Assembly: GCF_016798325.1 (NCBI RefSeq)
Contig: NZ_JAERVO010000003.1
Span: 1 to 64,000, forward strand
DNA length: 64,000 nt
DNA from: Marinobacter mangrovi
Lineage (GTDB): Bacteria; Pseudomonadota; Gammaproteobacteria; Pseudomonadales; Oleiphilaceae
Direction of reading: 5' to 3'
The stretch's first letter is position 1. Each line of letters begins with the position of its first letter. The notes below the pieces were generated by a model. The model made no database searches and was not told the DNA's origin. It worked only from the letters and a program-made list of their open reading frames with translations. Positions 52,609-60,850 of the stretch are shown one piece after another. A program made the position numbers and the translations under genes.

Positions 52609-53568
52609 ATGACATGTTTCAGACGGGGCCTGATGGCAGCCTGCCTGCTGTTCTCCACCCAGGCTGCACTGGCCGGGCAACCGGTGATGCCGATCAAGGG
52701 CGACCTGATCGGTCACATGGAGACCATGAAAACCCGCTATGAAGACACCTTTGCGGACATCGGCACCCGCAACAGCATCGGCTACCTGGAGCTGGTCCAC
52801 GCCAATCCGGGGGTCGATCCCTGGCTGCCGGGCGACGGCACGCAGATCACCCTGCCGGAACAGCACATCCTGCCGGATGCCCCACGCAAGGGCATCGTCA
52901 TCAACCTGGCCGAGTTCCGTCTCTACTATTACAGCGATGACGGCGTGCAGACCTACCCGGTCGGCGTCGGCACCGAACAGAACCCGTCACCGCTGACGCA
53001 AGCCAAGGTCACCATGCGCCTGGAATCCCCCGCCTGGTACCCGCCCACCAGTGTCCGCGAAGAGTACGAGAAAAACGGGGAACAGCTGCCGCTGATGGTG
53101 CCGCCGGGGCCGGAAAACCCACTGGGGCCCTACGCCCTCAAATTGAGCGCCAAGGGCTACCTGATCCACGGCACCAACAAGAAATTCGGCATCGGCATGC
53201 AGGTGAGCCACGGCTGCATCCGCATGTACAACGACGACATTTCCCAACTGGTGTTCGAGGTGCCCAAGGGCACGCCGGTGCAGTTCGTCAAGCAGCCGGT
53301 CAAGGTGGGCATGAGCGGTAACGAAGTGTGGCTGGAGATCCATCGTCCCAAGGAAGAGATGGACAAGGCCGCCAAGGACCAGCTTTGGAAAGACGTGATG
53401 CAAAAGATGGACAAACTGCTCGACAAACATCCCGGCATCGAATTCCAGCGCCATGCCGTGGAACTGGCGGTGGACCAGGCCGACGGCGTTCCGCGCCTGG
53501 TGGGTGAGCAGGTTCGCCAGATGGCCCAGAACCACGACAAAGAGACCGACGACAAGCCGTCGCTCTAA
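52609..53568 (+). CDS. L,D-transpeptidase (YkuD family) with LysM-like N-terminus
   Basis: The protein has 319 residues with a signal peptide (MTCFRRGLMAACLLFSTQAA, cleavage after LAG). A LysM-like segment (NPGVDPWLPGDGTQITLPEQ) comes before the YkuD catalytic domain, whose active site is GMQVSHGCIRMYND with the nucleophile Cys near residue 204 and HGTN before it. The last 60 residues are a polar tail. Such enzymes attach lipoprotein to peptidoglycan or cross-link it; an Lpp-type lipoprotein gene lies at 56846. Confidence 0.9.
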   Translation: MTCFRRGLMAACLLFSTQAALAGQPVMPIKGDLIGHMETMKTRYEDTFADIGTRNSIGYLELVHANPGVDPWLPGDGTQITLPEQHILPDAPRKGIVINLAEFRLYYYSDDGVQTYPVGVGTEQNPSPLTQAKVTMRLESPAWYPPTSVREEYEKNGEQLPLMVPPGPENPLGPYALKLSAKGYLIHGTNKKFGIGMQVSHGCIRMYNDDISQLVFEVPKGTPVQFVKQPVKVGMSGNEVWLEIHRPKEEMDKAAKDQLWKDVMQKMDKLLDKHPGIEFQRHAVELAVDQADGVPRLVGEQVRQMAQNHDKETDDKPSL

Positions 53569-53651
53569 CGGCGCTCCTGAAGAACACTGAGTTTCTGCGC
53601 GGGCCCTGACCCGCGTTATCGCAGCCAATCGATAACAATAAGGACACCGTC

Positions 53652-54404
53652 ATGGCTAAAGCGGTACTGATCACCGGCGCCAGCTCCGGCCTGGGCGAGG
53701 GTATGGCGCGGGAATTTGCGGAACGGGGCTACGACCTGGCGCTGTGCGCCCGCCGCACTGAACGCCTCGAAACCCTGAAAACCGAGATCCAGCGCCGCCA
53801 GCCCAACATCCGCATCCTGATCCGGGCCCTGGACGTGAACCAGCACGATCGGGTCTTTGACGTGTTCAACGGATTCCACCAGGACCTGGGCCGACTCGAC
53901 CGCATCATCGTCAATGCCGGCATCGGCAAGGGCCAGCCCCTCGGTTCCGGCGGCTTTCACGCCAACCGGGACACCGCCGAAACCAACTTCGTCGCCGCCC
54001 TGGCGCAAATGGAAGCCGGCATGGCCATCCTCCGCTCCCAAAACGAGGGCCAACTGGTGATAGTCTCTTCGGTTTCGGCGATCCGTGGCATGCCCGGTAA
54101 CGTCACCACTTATGGCGCCACCAAAGCCGGCGTCGCCGCGCTCGCCGAAGGCCTGCGCGTGGAACTGGCAAAAACCCGCTCACCGATTCGCATCACCACG
54201 CTCTTTCCCGGCTATATCAGCACCGCCATCAACGCCGACATCAAACACAAGCCCTTCGTGGTGGACGCCGAGACGGGCTGCCGCGCCATGGTTAAAGCCA
54301 TCGAATCCGGAAAGGCCGACGTCTATGTGCCCGGTTGGCCCTGGCGCGCCATCGGGTTCATCATGAAACGGGTACCCACGTCCCTGCTGGCCCGGATGCT
54401 CTGA
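53652..54404 (+). CDS. Short-chain dehydrogenase/reductase (YqjQ/DltE-like)
   Basis: The protein has 250 residues with SDR motifs: VLITGASSGLGEGMAREFA at the start, VNAGIG near 93, SSVSAI near 140 and YGATKAGVAALAEG near 154. The C-terminal MVKAIESGKADVYVPGWPWR is typical of the DltE-like NAD(P)-dependent subgroup that reduces lipophilic substrates. The substrate is unknown. Shine-Dalgarno AAGGA lies just before the ATG. Confidence 0.84.
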   Translation: MAKAVLITGASSGLGEGMAREFAERGYDLALCARRTERLETLKTEIQRRQPNIRILIRALDVNQHDRVFDVFNGFHQDLGRLDRIIVNAGIGKGQPLGSGGFHANRDTAETNFVAALAQMEAGMAILRSQNEGQLVIVSSVSAIRGMPGNVTTYGATKAGVAALAEGLRVELAKTRSPIRITTLFPGYISTAINADIKHKPFVVDAETGCRAMVKAIESGKADVYVPGWPWRAIGFIMKRVPTSLLARML

Positions 54405-54513
54405 GTAACATCGGTTAATCCCCCCCGGTCAGGGAACGTATACTCTATAGACGGATCTTAAAAGCCAGGCGAGGGGCCAAACGCCCTCGCCCGGACGCAG
54501 CGAGCGGAGACCG

Positions 54514-55965
54514 ATGGCCATGATCTGCAGTCAACGCCTCAAGCACAGCCTGTTCGCGTGGATGCTGGGATTAGGAGTCCTCCTGGTGCTGGCCGGATAC
54601 GTCCAGGCCCAGTCGTCGGGTTCGGCCTCTTCGGGCAACGCCCGCCTGTTGACCGTCAACGGCGCCATCAGCCCGGCGACCATGGATTACCTGATGCGGG
54701 GTCTGGAGCAAGCCGCCGATGACCAGGATCCGCTGGTGATCATCGCCATGGACACGCCTGGCGGTCTGATGTCGTCCATGCGCAGCATCATCAAGGCTAT
54801 CCTGGCCTCTCCGGTTCCGGTGGTCACTTACGTCTCGCCGTCTGGCGCACGCGCCGCCAGCGCGGGCACCTATATTCTCTACGGCAGCCACATCGCCGCC
54901 ATGGCGCCCGCCACCCACCTGGGATCGGCGACACCGGTCCAGATGGGCGGCCTGCCCGGCCAGCCGGAGGAATCCCCGGCTCCGGACAAACAGCCGCCTG
55001 CCGACGACAGCAACAACGCATCAAAAGAAGAGCCCCATCAGGGCGGCAGCGCCATGGAGCGTAAGGTGCTGGAGGATGCCGTCGCCTACATCCGGGGCCT
55101 CGCCGACCGCCACGGACGCAACGCCGACTGGGCCGAACGGGCGGTGCGAGAGGCCGTCAACCTCAACGCCAACGACGCCCTGAAACAGAACGTGGTCGAT
55201 GTGGTGGCCCGGGACATTCCCGACCTGCTGCAGCAGATCGACGGCCGAAAAGTGGTCATGGCCGACGGCGAGCGGGTGCTGCAGACCGCCAACCTGACCG
55301 TCAAGCGCGCGGACCCGGGCTGGCGTACCGACTTGCTGTCCGTGCTGACTGATCCCAACGTCGCCTATTTCCTGATGATCATCGGTTTCTACGGGCTGAT
55401 CTTCGAGCTGGCCAACCCCGGCAGCCTGTTCCCGGGGGTGATCGGCGCCATCTGCCTGGTGCTCGCCCTGTTCGCCTTCCAGGTCCTGTCGGTGAACTAC
55501 GCCGGGCTGGCGCTCATCCTGCTGGGCCTGGCGTTTATCGTGGCGGAGGCCTTCATGCCCAGCTTCGGGGTGATGGGGCTGGGCGGCCTGGCCGCCTTTG
55601 TGGTGGGGTCGGTGATCCTGATGGACGGCACTCACCAGGCCATTTCCCTGCCGATCATCGGCGGCACCGCCGCGGTGGCCGGCGGTTTCCTGCTGTGGGC
55701 GGTGACCCGGTTTGTCGGGCTGCGCAAACGACGCGTGGTCAGCGGCAAGGAGCAGATGCAGGGTGAAAGCGGTATCGCCCTGGATACGTTTGTGATCGAC
55801 GACGATCACTACAAGGGACATGTCCGACTGAATGGTGAGCGCTGGAACGCCACCAGCACGGCCGCGGTCCATGAGGGCCAGACCGTCCGCGTGGAGGCCA
55901 TCGATGGCCTGACCGCCCGGGTCAGCCGCCAGGACGACACGGCGGACGCCCCAACGACGCACTGA
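54514..55965 (+). CDS. NfeD-family membrane serine protease (long form)
   Basis: The protein has 483 residues with a signal-anchor and the ClpP-like serine protease domain: [19 protein letters not shown] near residue 90 and [20 protein letters not shown] near 108 with the catalytic Ser. Four membrane segments follow (residues 285-400) and an NfeD OB-fold at the end ([18 protein letters not shown]). Together with a slipin it processes membrane proteins. The slipin gene follows 28 bases later, the usual NfeD-SPFH pair. Confidence 0.92.
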   Translation: MAMICSQRLKHSLFAWMLGLGVLLVLAGYVQAQSSGSASSGNARLLTVNGAISPATMDYLMRGLEQAADDQDPLVIIAMDTPGGLMSSMRSIIKAILASPVPVVTYVSPSGARAASAGTYILYGSHIAAMAPATHLGSATPVQMGGLPGQPEESPAPDKQPPADDSNNASKEEPHQGGSAMERKVLEDAVAYIRGLADRHGRNADWAERAVREAVNLNANDALKQNVVDVVARDIPDLLQQIDGRKVVMADGERVLQTANLTVKRADPGWRTDLLSVLTDPNVAYFLMIIGFYGLIFELANPGSLFPGVIGAICLVLALFAFQVLSVNYAGLALILLGLAFIVAEAFMPSFGVMGLGGLAAFVVGSVILMDGTHQAISLPIIGGTAAVAGGFLLWAVTRFVGLRKRRVVSGKEQMQGESGIALDTFVIDDDHYKGHVRLNGERWNATSTAAVHEGQTVRVEAIDGLTARVSRQDDTADAPTTH

Positions 55966-55993
55966 ATCAGGACAACCAACCGGAGGGAACAAC

Positions 55994-56782
55994 ATGCTGG
56001 GCAACCTGATACCGTACATTGCACCTCTCGTCATCCTGCTGATCATTCTCGGCAGTGCCATTCGCATCCTGCCGGAATACGAGCGCGGCGTCGTGTTCTT
56101 CCTGGGGCGCTTCCAGGGCGTCAAGGGACCGGGGCTGATCATCGTCATTCCCGGGATTCAACAGCTGATCCGGGTGGACCTGAGGGTGATCACGCTGGAC
56201 GTTCCCAGTCAGGACGTGATCTCCAAGGACAACGTCACGGTGAAGGTCAACGCGGTGCTCTACTTCCGCGTGGTGGATCCGGAAAAGGCCATCATCCGGG
56301 TGGAAAACTACGGTGCGGCGACCAGCCAGCTGTCGCAGACCACCCTGCGTTCGGTGATGGGCAAACACGATCTGGATGAGATGTTGTCCGAACGGGACAA
56401 GATCAACGCCGATATTCAGGAGATCCTGGACACACAAACCGAGGAATGGGGCATCAAGGTCGCCAACGTGGAAATCAAGCACGTGGATCTGGATGAATCG
56501 ATGATCCGGGCGATCGCCCGTCAGGCCGAGGCGGAGCGGGAACGCCGGGCCAAGGTCATCCATGCGGACGGTGAATTCCAGGCGTCACAGAAGCTGGTCG
56601 AAGCGGCGGATGTCATGTCCCGCAATCCGGCAGCCCTGCAACTGCGCTACCTGCAGACCCTGGCCGATATGAGCAACAACAACAGCTCCACCATCGTTTT
56701 CCCGCTGCCCATGGACATCATGAAGAGCTTCATGAATCCGGCTGGCGACAAGGCCCCCAAACCGGAAAACAGCCCGGAATAA
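55994..56782 (+). CDS. Slipin (SPFH/stomatin-domain protein)
   Basis: The protein has 262 residues. One N-terminal membrane helix ([18 protein letters not shown]) is followed by the SPFH domain ([35 protein letters not shown]) and a coiled-coil helix ([20 protein letters not shown]). It is the partner and likely substrate-presenting scaffold of the NfeD protease just upstream. GGAGGGAACA precedes the ATG. Confidence 0.93.
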   Translation: MLGNLIPYIAPLVILLIILGSAIRILPEYERGVVFFLGRFQGVKGPGLIIVIPGIQQLIRVDLRVITLDVPSQDVISKDNVTVKVNAVLYFRVVDPEKAIIRVENYGAATSQLSQTTLRSVMGKHDLDEMLSERDKINADIQEILDTQTEEWGIKVANVEIKHVDLDESMIRAIARQAEAERERRAKVIHADGEFQASQKLVEAADVMSRNPAALQLRYLQTLADMSNNNSSTIVFPLPMDIMKSFMNPAGDKAPKPENSPE

Positions 56783-56800
56783 CCCAATCTGCAGACACAA

Positions 56801-56827
56801 AAAAAGGCCGGTCAAGCCGGCCTTTTT
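56801..56827. terminator. Bidirectional intrinsic terminator
   Basis: AAAAAGGCCGG and CCGGCCTTTTT form an 11-bp stem with loop TCAAG between the slipin gene and the convergent lipoprotein gene. It offers a T-run in both directions. Confidence 0.92.
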
Positions 56828-56845
56828 CGCATTCGTCAGAGCAAC

Positions 56846-57130
56846 TTACTTCATGCTCGACTTCTGCAGCATACGCTTGGCGCGCTCGTTCGCTTCTTCA
56901 GCGGACTTCTGCGCTTGCATGGCAGCAGACATGGCTTCTTCTGCTTTTTCATAAGCAGCGTTGGCGCGGCTCTGTGCAGAGTTGGCAGTGCTCAGCGCGT
57001 TGCTGGCTGTCTGCTCTGCAGAGTTCGCAGTTGCTGCTGCGTCATCAATGGCTTCCTGGTTGGCTGTGCTGGCACAACCAGCAGTCATAGCGGTGGCCAG
57101 TGCAAAACCTGCGATCGTCAACTTACGCAT
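56846..57130 (-). CDS. Alanine-zipper outer-membrane lipoprotein (Lpp/OprI-like)
   Basis: The protein has 94 residues from the ATG at 57130, preceded by AAGGGG at 8 bases. An ATG at 57136 would leave too little spacing. The signal ends in the lipobox TAGC, with Cys near residue 19. The mature part is an Ala-rich coiled coil with heptad-like repeats (NSAEQTASNALSTANSAQSR) and ends in a basic KRMLQKSSMK with C-terminal Lys, the residue that L,D-transpeptidases attach to peptidoglycan. Two such enzymes are encoded nearby. Confidence 0.88.
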   Translation of the reverse strand: MRKLTIAGFALATAMTAGCASTANQEAIDDAAATANSAEQTASNALSTANSAQSRANAAYEKAEEAMSAAMQAQKSAEEANERAKRMLQKSSMK

Positions 57131-57335
57131 TCTCATTACCCCTTATTGATGGTTATAGCTTCCTTAGACTGCAGAAGTCTTTGGAACCAACTCCCTGTCT
57201 GTTCCACAAGTTTGGACCACTGTCGTCCAAATCGTCATGAACAGTGTAGAACACTGCCTTACGAATTGAGAACTATAGATCAACCGATTACGTTCGCCAA
57301 TTACCGGTTCGTAACGCGTCCACTTAAGTTACGCG

Positions 57336-57887
57336 TCAGGGAAGGATACGGATTGGTGTGCCGTCGGGAACCAGCGTCCAGATCTGATCCATGGCCTCAT
57401 TGGTCACGGCAATGCAGCCGTCGGTCCAGTCCAGCCCGGCAAACGCAAACGCCATATCACCGGCATCGTTGGGCAGCCCGTGAATCATGATCTCGCCGCC
57501 GGGGTTCAACCCCCAGTCAGAGGCCAGTTCGCGATCGTGGGCGTTGGGGTAGGAAATGTGAATGGACTTGTAGTAACTGCTGCCCGGGTTACGCCAGTCA
57601 AGAACGTAATCGCCTTCGGGCGTACGCTCATCGCCCTCAAACAGCTTGTGGCCCGTGGGGTTGTCTCCCAGGGAGATGCGGAAGGTTTTCACGGCTTCGC
57701 CGTCCACCATCAGGTCCAGGCGCCGCTTGGCCTTGTGGACCACGACCCGATCCACCGCCAGCGATGCGTGGGCGGTTTCAGGCCGCTGATAATCGGTCGT
57801 TGCCATGGCGAGACTCTCGGCGGAGGCCAGGCCCGGTACCAGAATACTGAGCGAAAGCAACAACTGCGCTAGACGACGAAAAAGCAT
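57336..57887 (-). CDS. L,D-transpeptidase (YkuD family), short form
   Basis: The protein has 183 residues with a signal peptide (MLFRRLAQLLLSLSILVPGL, cleavage after ASA). The YkuD core is HGLPND and DWTDGCIAVTNEAMDQIW with the catalytic Cys near 163. It lacks a LysM domain. It may link the OprI-like lipoprotein encoded 200 bases away to peptidoglycan, or be an Erf/YafK-type cross-linking or cleaving enzyme. Confidence 0.87.
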   Translation of the reverse strand: MLFRRLAQLLLSLSILVPGLASAESLAMATTDYQRPETAHASLAVDRVVVHKAKRRLDLMVDGEAVKTFRISLGDNPTGHKLFEGDERTPEGDYVLDWRNPGSSYYKSIHISYPNAHDRELASDWGLNPGGEIMIHGLPNDAGDMAFAFAGLDWTDGCIAVTNEAMDQIWTLVPDGTPIRILP

Positions 57888-58000
57888 AGAAAACCAGCAG
57901 ATTGCACAAAGTTAATGCGCATTTTATAGCACAACCCCGGAGGGTGTTCGATTTCTTAACGTTACAGTGAGAAATCGGCACGTTTCCGGGGGTAAATAAT

Positions 58001-58969
58001 TTAGTCCAGCACCGTAGCACGCAACCGAACGTCCAGACAGGTCGCCTTCAGCGGCTGGTCGGCGATCAGCTCCAGTCGGTTCTCCGGAGCCGGCACGGTC
58101 GGATAGCGGCTGATCGCACCTTCGCCACCGTTGAAGGCAAGCCAGCCATCGATCGTGTTCAGCACGGCCTTGTAGCGGGCGCAGTCGGTGCCGGTCAGCC
58201 AGGCGACCACGGCGTCGGCATCAAAACGCCGATCCGGCGCGATCCGCCAGCCCAGGCTGACATAGCCCTGGCCGCGGTTTTCCCGCATCTGCCAGTCACG
58301 GTCCGCCCCATTATCCACCGCGCCGGTTTCGGCATGGTGATGGTCGTGAGCATGGGGCGACTCGAATTGGGGAACCTGGGGCCGGGCATCCAGCCAGGCG
58401 AGCTCGAGCCGGCCCTGTCGGGTCTGGGCGATGCGCTGTTTGGCAGGCATCAGGGCTTCGGCCCACTGCCAGAAGTTGCGGATTTGCGGTGTCGTGCACA
58501 GGTCAGTCTTGTTGGCCACCAACACGTCGGCGGCGGCGACCTGATCCCGGAAGTGCACGTTCTCCGTCACCCGGGGATCCTCCAGGCGGCGGGGGTCCAC
58601 CAGACCGATAGTGGCACCGATCGTCAGGACGTCCCGATAGAACTCGTTCTGCAGCGTTTCGATGATGCGGGCCGGATGCCCCAGGCCTGTGGGCTCGATC
58701 AGCAGCCGGTCGGGACGTGCTTCGCGGATGAGCATGTTGAGGCCCATCTGCATCGGCAGGCCGGCCACGCAACACATACAGCCGCCGGGCACTTCCCTTA
58801 CGAAGGCGCCGGTATCGGCCAGCAACTGGCCGTCGATGCCGATCTCGCCGAATTCGTTAACCAGTACCGCCCAGGTCTCGCCCGCCGGCTTACGGGCCAG
58901 CAGATCGCGGATAGCGGTGGTTTTTCCCGCGCCCAGGAAGCCGAGAATCAGATGGGTTGGAATCGGCAT
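58001..58969 (-). CDS. COG0523 zinc GTPase/metallochaperone
   Basis: The protein has 322 residues from the ATG at 58969; a GTG at 58978 is the other option. The GTPase domain has Walker A LGFLGAGKTT, Walker B VLVNEFGEIGIDG, the metal motif GGCMCCVAGLP (CxCC) and the base-recognition NKTDL. A His-rich stretch PHAHDHHHAE lies near residue 220, before the CobW C-terminal domain. It hands zinc to target proteins under zinc limitation. A perfect Zur-type palindrome lies 17 bases upstream. Confidence 0.9.
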   Translation of the reverse strand: MPIPTHLILGFLGAGKTTAIRDLLARKPAGETWAVLVNEFGEIGIDGQLLADTGAFVREVPGGCMCCVAGLPMQMGLNMLIREARPDRLLIEPTGLGHPARIIETLQNEFYRDVLTIGATIGLVDPRRLEDPRVTENVHFRDQVAAADVLVANKTDLCTTPQIRNFWQWAEALMPAKQRIAQTRQGRLELAWLDARPQVPQFESPHAHDHHHAETGAVDNGADRDWQMRENRGQGYVSLGWRIAPDRRFDADAVVAWLTGTDCARYKAVLNTIDGWLAFNGGEGAISRYPTVPAPENRLELIADQPLKATCLDVRLRATVLD

Positions 58970-58985
58970 GGCCGTCACTCAAAAC

Positions 58986-58998
58986 GTTATATTATAAC
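58986..58998 (-). promoter_or_regulatory. Zur box upstream of the zinc GTPase
   Basis: GTTATA-T-TATAAC is a perfect palindrome that matches the core of proteobacterial Zur boxes. It is directly ahead of the COG0523 gene and would repress it in zinc excess. Confidence 0.85.
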
Positions 58999-59034
58999 AA
59001 CTGTACCATGCCGCAGGCGCAAAGAACGAATCGG

Positions 59035-60765
59035 TCAGAATTTAGGCGGCGCGGCGCCCTCGTCCATTTTCAGGCCCACCTTGGTGACCCGGTCGGCCTC
59101 GGTGGCCCGGGCCACCAGGGTGACCGGACCCAGCACCACCCGGTCGCCGACGACCGGATGCCCCTTGGCCCGTTTGGCGAAGCAGTCGGCCAGGGAGAGC
59201 TCCGGCGACAGCTCGTCGAACTCGATGCCGTAGACCTGCTCCACATCCCCCAGCAGCGCGTCGCCATTGAGCACGAAGTCGCCAAAGAAGGCCCGCTCCA
59301 TCAAGTGACGCGGCGGCTGCCGGCCGCTGAGCGTGTGCCCCAAATCGTTGAGGCTGTCCGACAGCGCGAAGACGGCCAGTACATCCCCTTGCTGGACCAG
59401 GGTGTCCGGCTGGGGCGCCATGCAGAGCCGGTCCCGGAACACACCGGCGACCGCCGCATGCTTGGGCATGGTGATGCGCGACAGGGGACGCGGATCGGAC
59501 CAGCGCTCACCCCGCAACGGGAACAGCATCAGCTCGTGATCGCCGGCGGCCGGGACATCCAGCGGCAGACGCCGATAGGGCTCCTCCGGCGCCGGCACCT
59601 CCAGCTTCAGCCAGCGGGCAATGCGCGCCAGCGAGCTGCCCTGGACCACCAGCGACACCAGTACCACGAAGAAGGCGATGTTGAAGATCAACGGCGCCTC
59701 GGGCAGGCCATCCATCATTGGAAACAACGCCAGCACAATCGGCACCGCGCCGCGCAGGCCCACCCAGCTGATGAACGTCAGTTCACGGCGATTGAAACTG
59801 AACGGCCACAGTGTGGCGAACACCGCCAGCGGCCGGGCAAACAGGATCAGGATCAGCGACAGTGCCAGGGCGCCGCCGACCAGCGGCATCAACTGGCTGG
59901 GACTCACCAGCAGGCCCAGGATCAGGAACAGACTCATCTGCGCCAGCCAGGCCAGACCGTCGTGCACCTGAAGGATCAGCGGCATCATCCGCACCGAGCG
60001 ATTGCCCAGCACCACCCCGGCCAGGTAGATCGCCAGGAAGCCACTGCCGGACAGCATGTTGGTCACCGAGAATAGAGCGATCCCGGCGGCGGCCACCAGC
60101 AACGGATACAGCGCCGGCATCAATCGCGCCCAGTTGACCAGGCGCACCATCAGACGGCCGCCCAGTACGCCCATCACGGCGCCAATCCCGAACTGCTCGA
60201 TCAGCAACCAGAGACTGCCCAGCAGCCCGGATTCTTCCTTGGTCATGATCGCCAGCAGCGCCAGGGTGAGGAAGATCGCCATCGGGTCGTTGCTGCCCGA
60301 TTCAATCTCCAGGGTGGCGCCCACCCGTTCGTTCAGGTGCAGACCCCGACCCTGGAGCAGCGAGAACACGGCGGCAGCGTCGGTGGAGGAAATGATCGCG
60401 CCCATCAACAGGGACGGAATCCAGCCCATGTCGAACAGGTAGTGGGTGGCCACCGCGGCAATGCCGGCGGTTATGACCACGCCCAACGAGGCCAGCAACA
60501 GAGCCGGCCGCAAGCCCACCCGGAAGGTGTCGGCACGGGTGCGCATACCACCGTCGAGCAGGATCACCGCCAGCGCCAGGTTGCCTACCAGGAAGGCCAG
60601 CTCGAAATCGTCGAAGCGGATGCCCCCCGGCCCGTCTTCGCCGGTGAGCATGCCGACCGCGAGAAATATCAGAAGTACCGGCATTCCCAGCCGGCTGGAA
60701 AGGGGGCTCAGGAGGATGCTGATCACCAGCATCAGGGCCCCGATTAGGGTGAGAGTTGGATCCAT
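59035..60765 (-). CDS. nhaP2: K+/H+ antiporter of the CPA1 family (CvrA/NhaP2-like)
   Basis: The protein has 576 residues, the length of E. coli NhaP2. Its transmembrane antiporter domain (residues 1-385) has MLTGEDGPGGIRFDDFELAF, SSTDAAAVFSLLQ, ESGSNDPMAIFLTLALLA with the key aspartate, and VGLRGAVPIVLALFPM. An RCK/TrkA-C regulatory domain and a CorC-like end follow (residues 400-576). It exports K+ against protons and controls cell volume. It is transcribed towards the zinc gene, 66 bases from its Zur box. Confidence 0.9.
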   Translation of the reverse strand: MDPTLTLIGALMLVISILLSPLSSRLGMPVLLIFLAVGMLTGEDGPGGIRFDDFELAFLVGNLALAVILLDGGMRTRADTFRVGLRPALLLASLGVVITAGIAAVATHYLFDMGWIPSLLMGAIISSTDAAAVFSLLQGRGLHLNERVGATLEIESGSNDPMAIFLTLALLAIMTKEESGLLGSLWLLIEQFGIGAVMGVLGGRLMVRLVNWARLMPALYPLLVAAAGIALFSVTNMLSGSGFLAIYLAGVVLGNRSVRMMPLILQVHDGLAWLAQMSLFLILGLLVSPSQLMPLVGGALALSLILILFARPLAVFATLWPFSFNRRELTFISWVGLRGAVPIVLALFPMMDGLPEAPLIFNIAFFVVLVSLVVQGSSLARIARWLKLEVPAPEEPYRRLPLDVPAAGDHELMLFPLRGERWSDPRPLSRITMPKHAAVAGVFRDRLCMAPQPDTLVQQGDVLAVFALSDSLNDLGHTLSGRQPPRHLMERAFFGDFVLNGDALLGDVEQVYGIEFDELSPELSLADCFAKRAKGHPVVGDRVVLGPVTLVARATEADRVTKVGLKMDEGAAPPKF

Positions 60766-60850
60766 GCGAACTCCAGTCCATTCGAGTGCATGATAACAGC
60801 TCCCGGCCGCCAGTCAGAGATGCCGTGAGAGGAACATCAGTGCGACGGGA

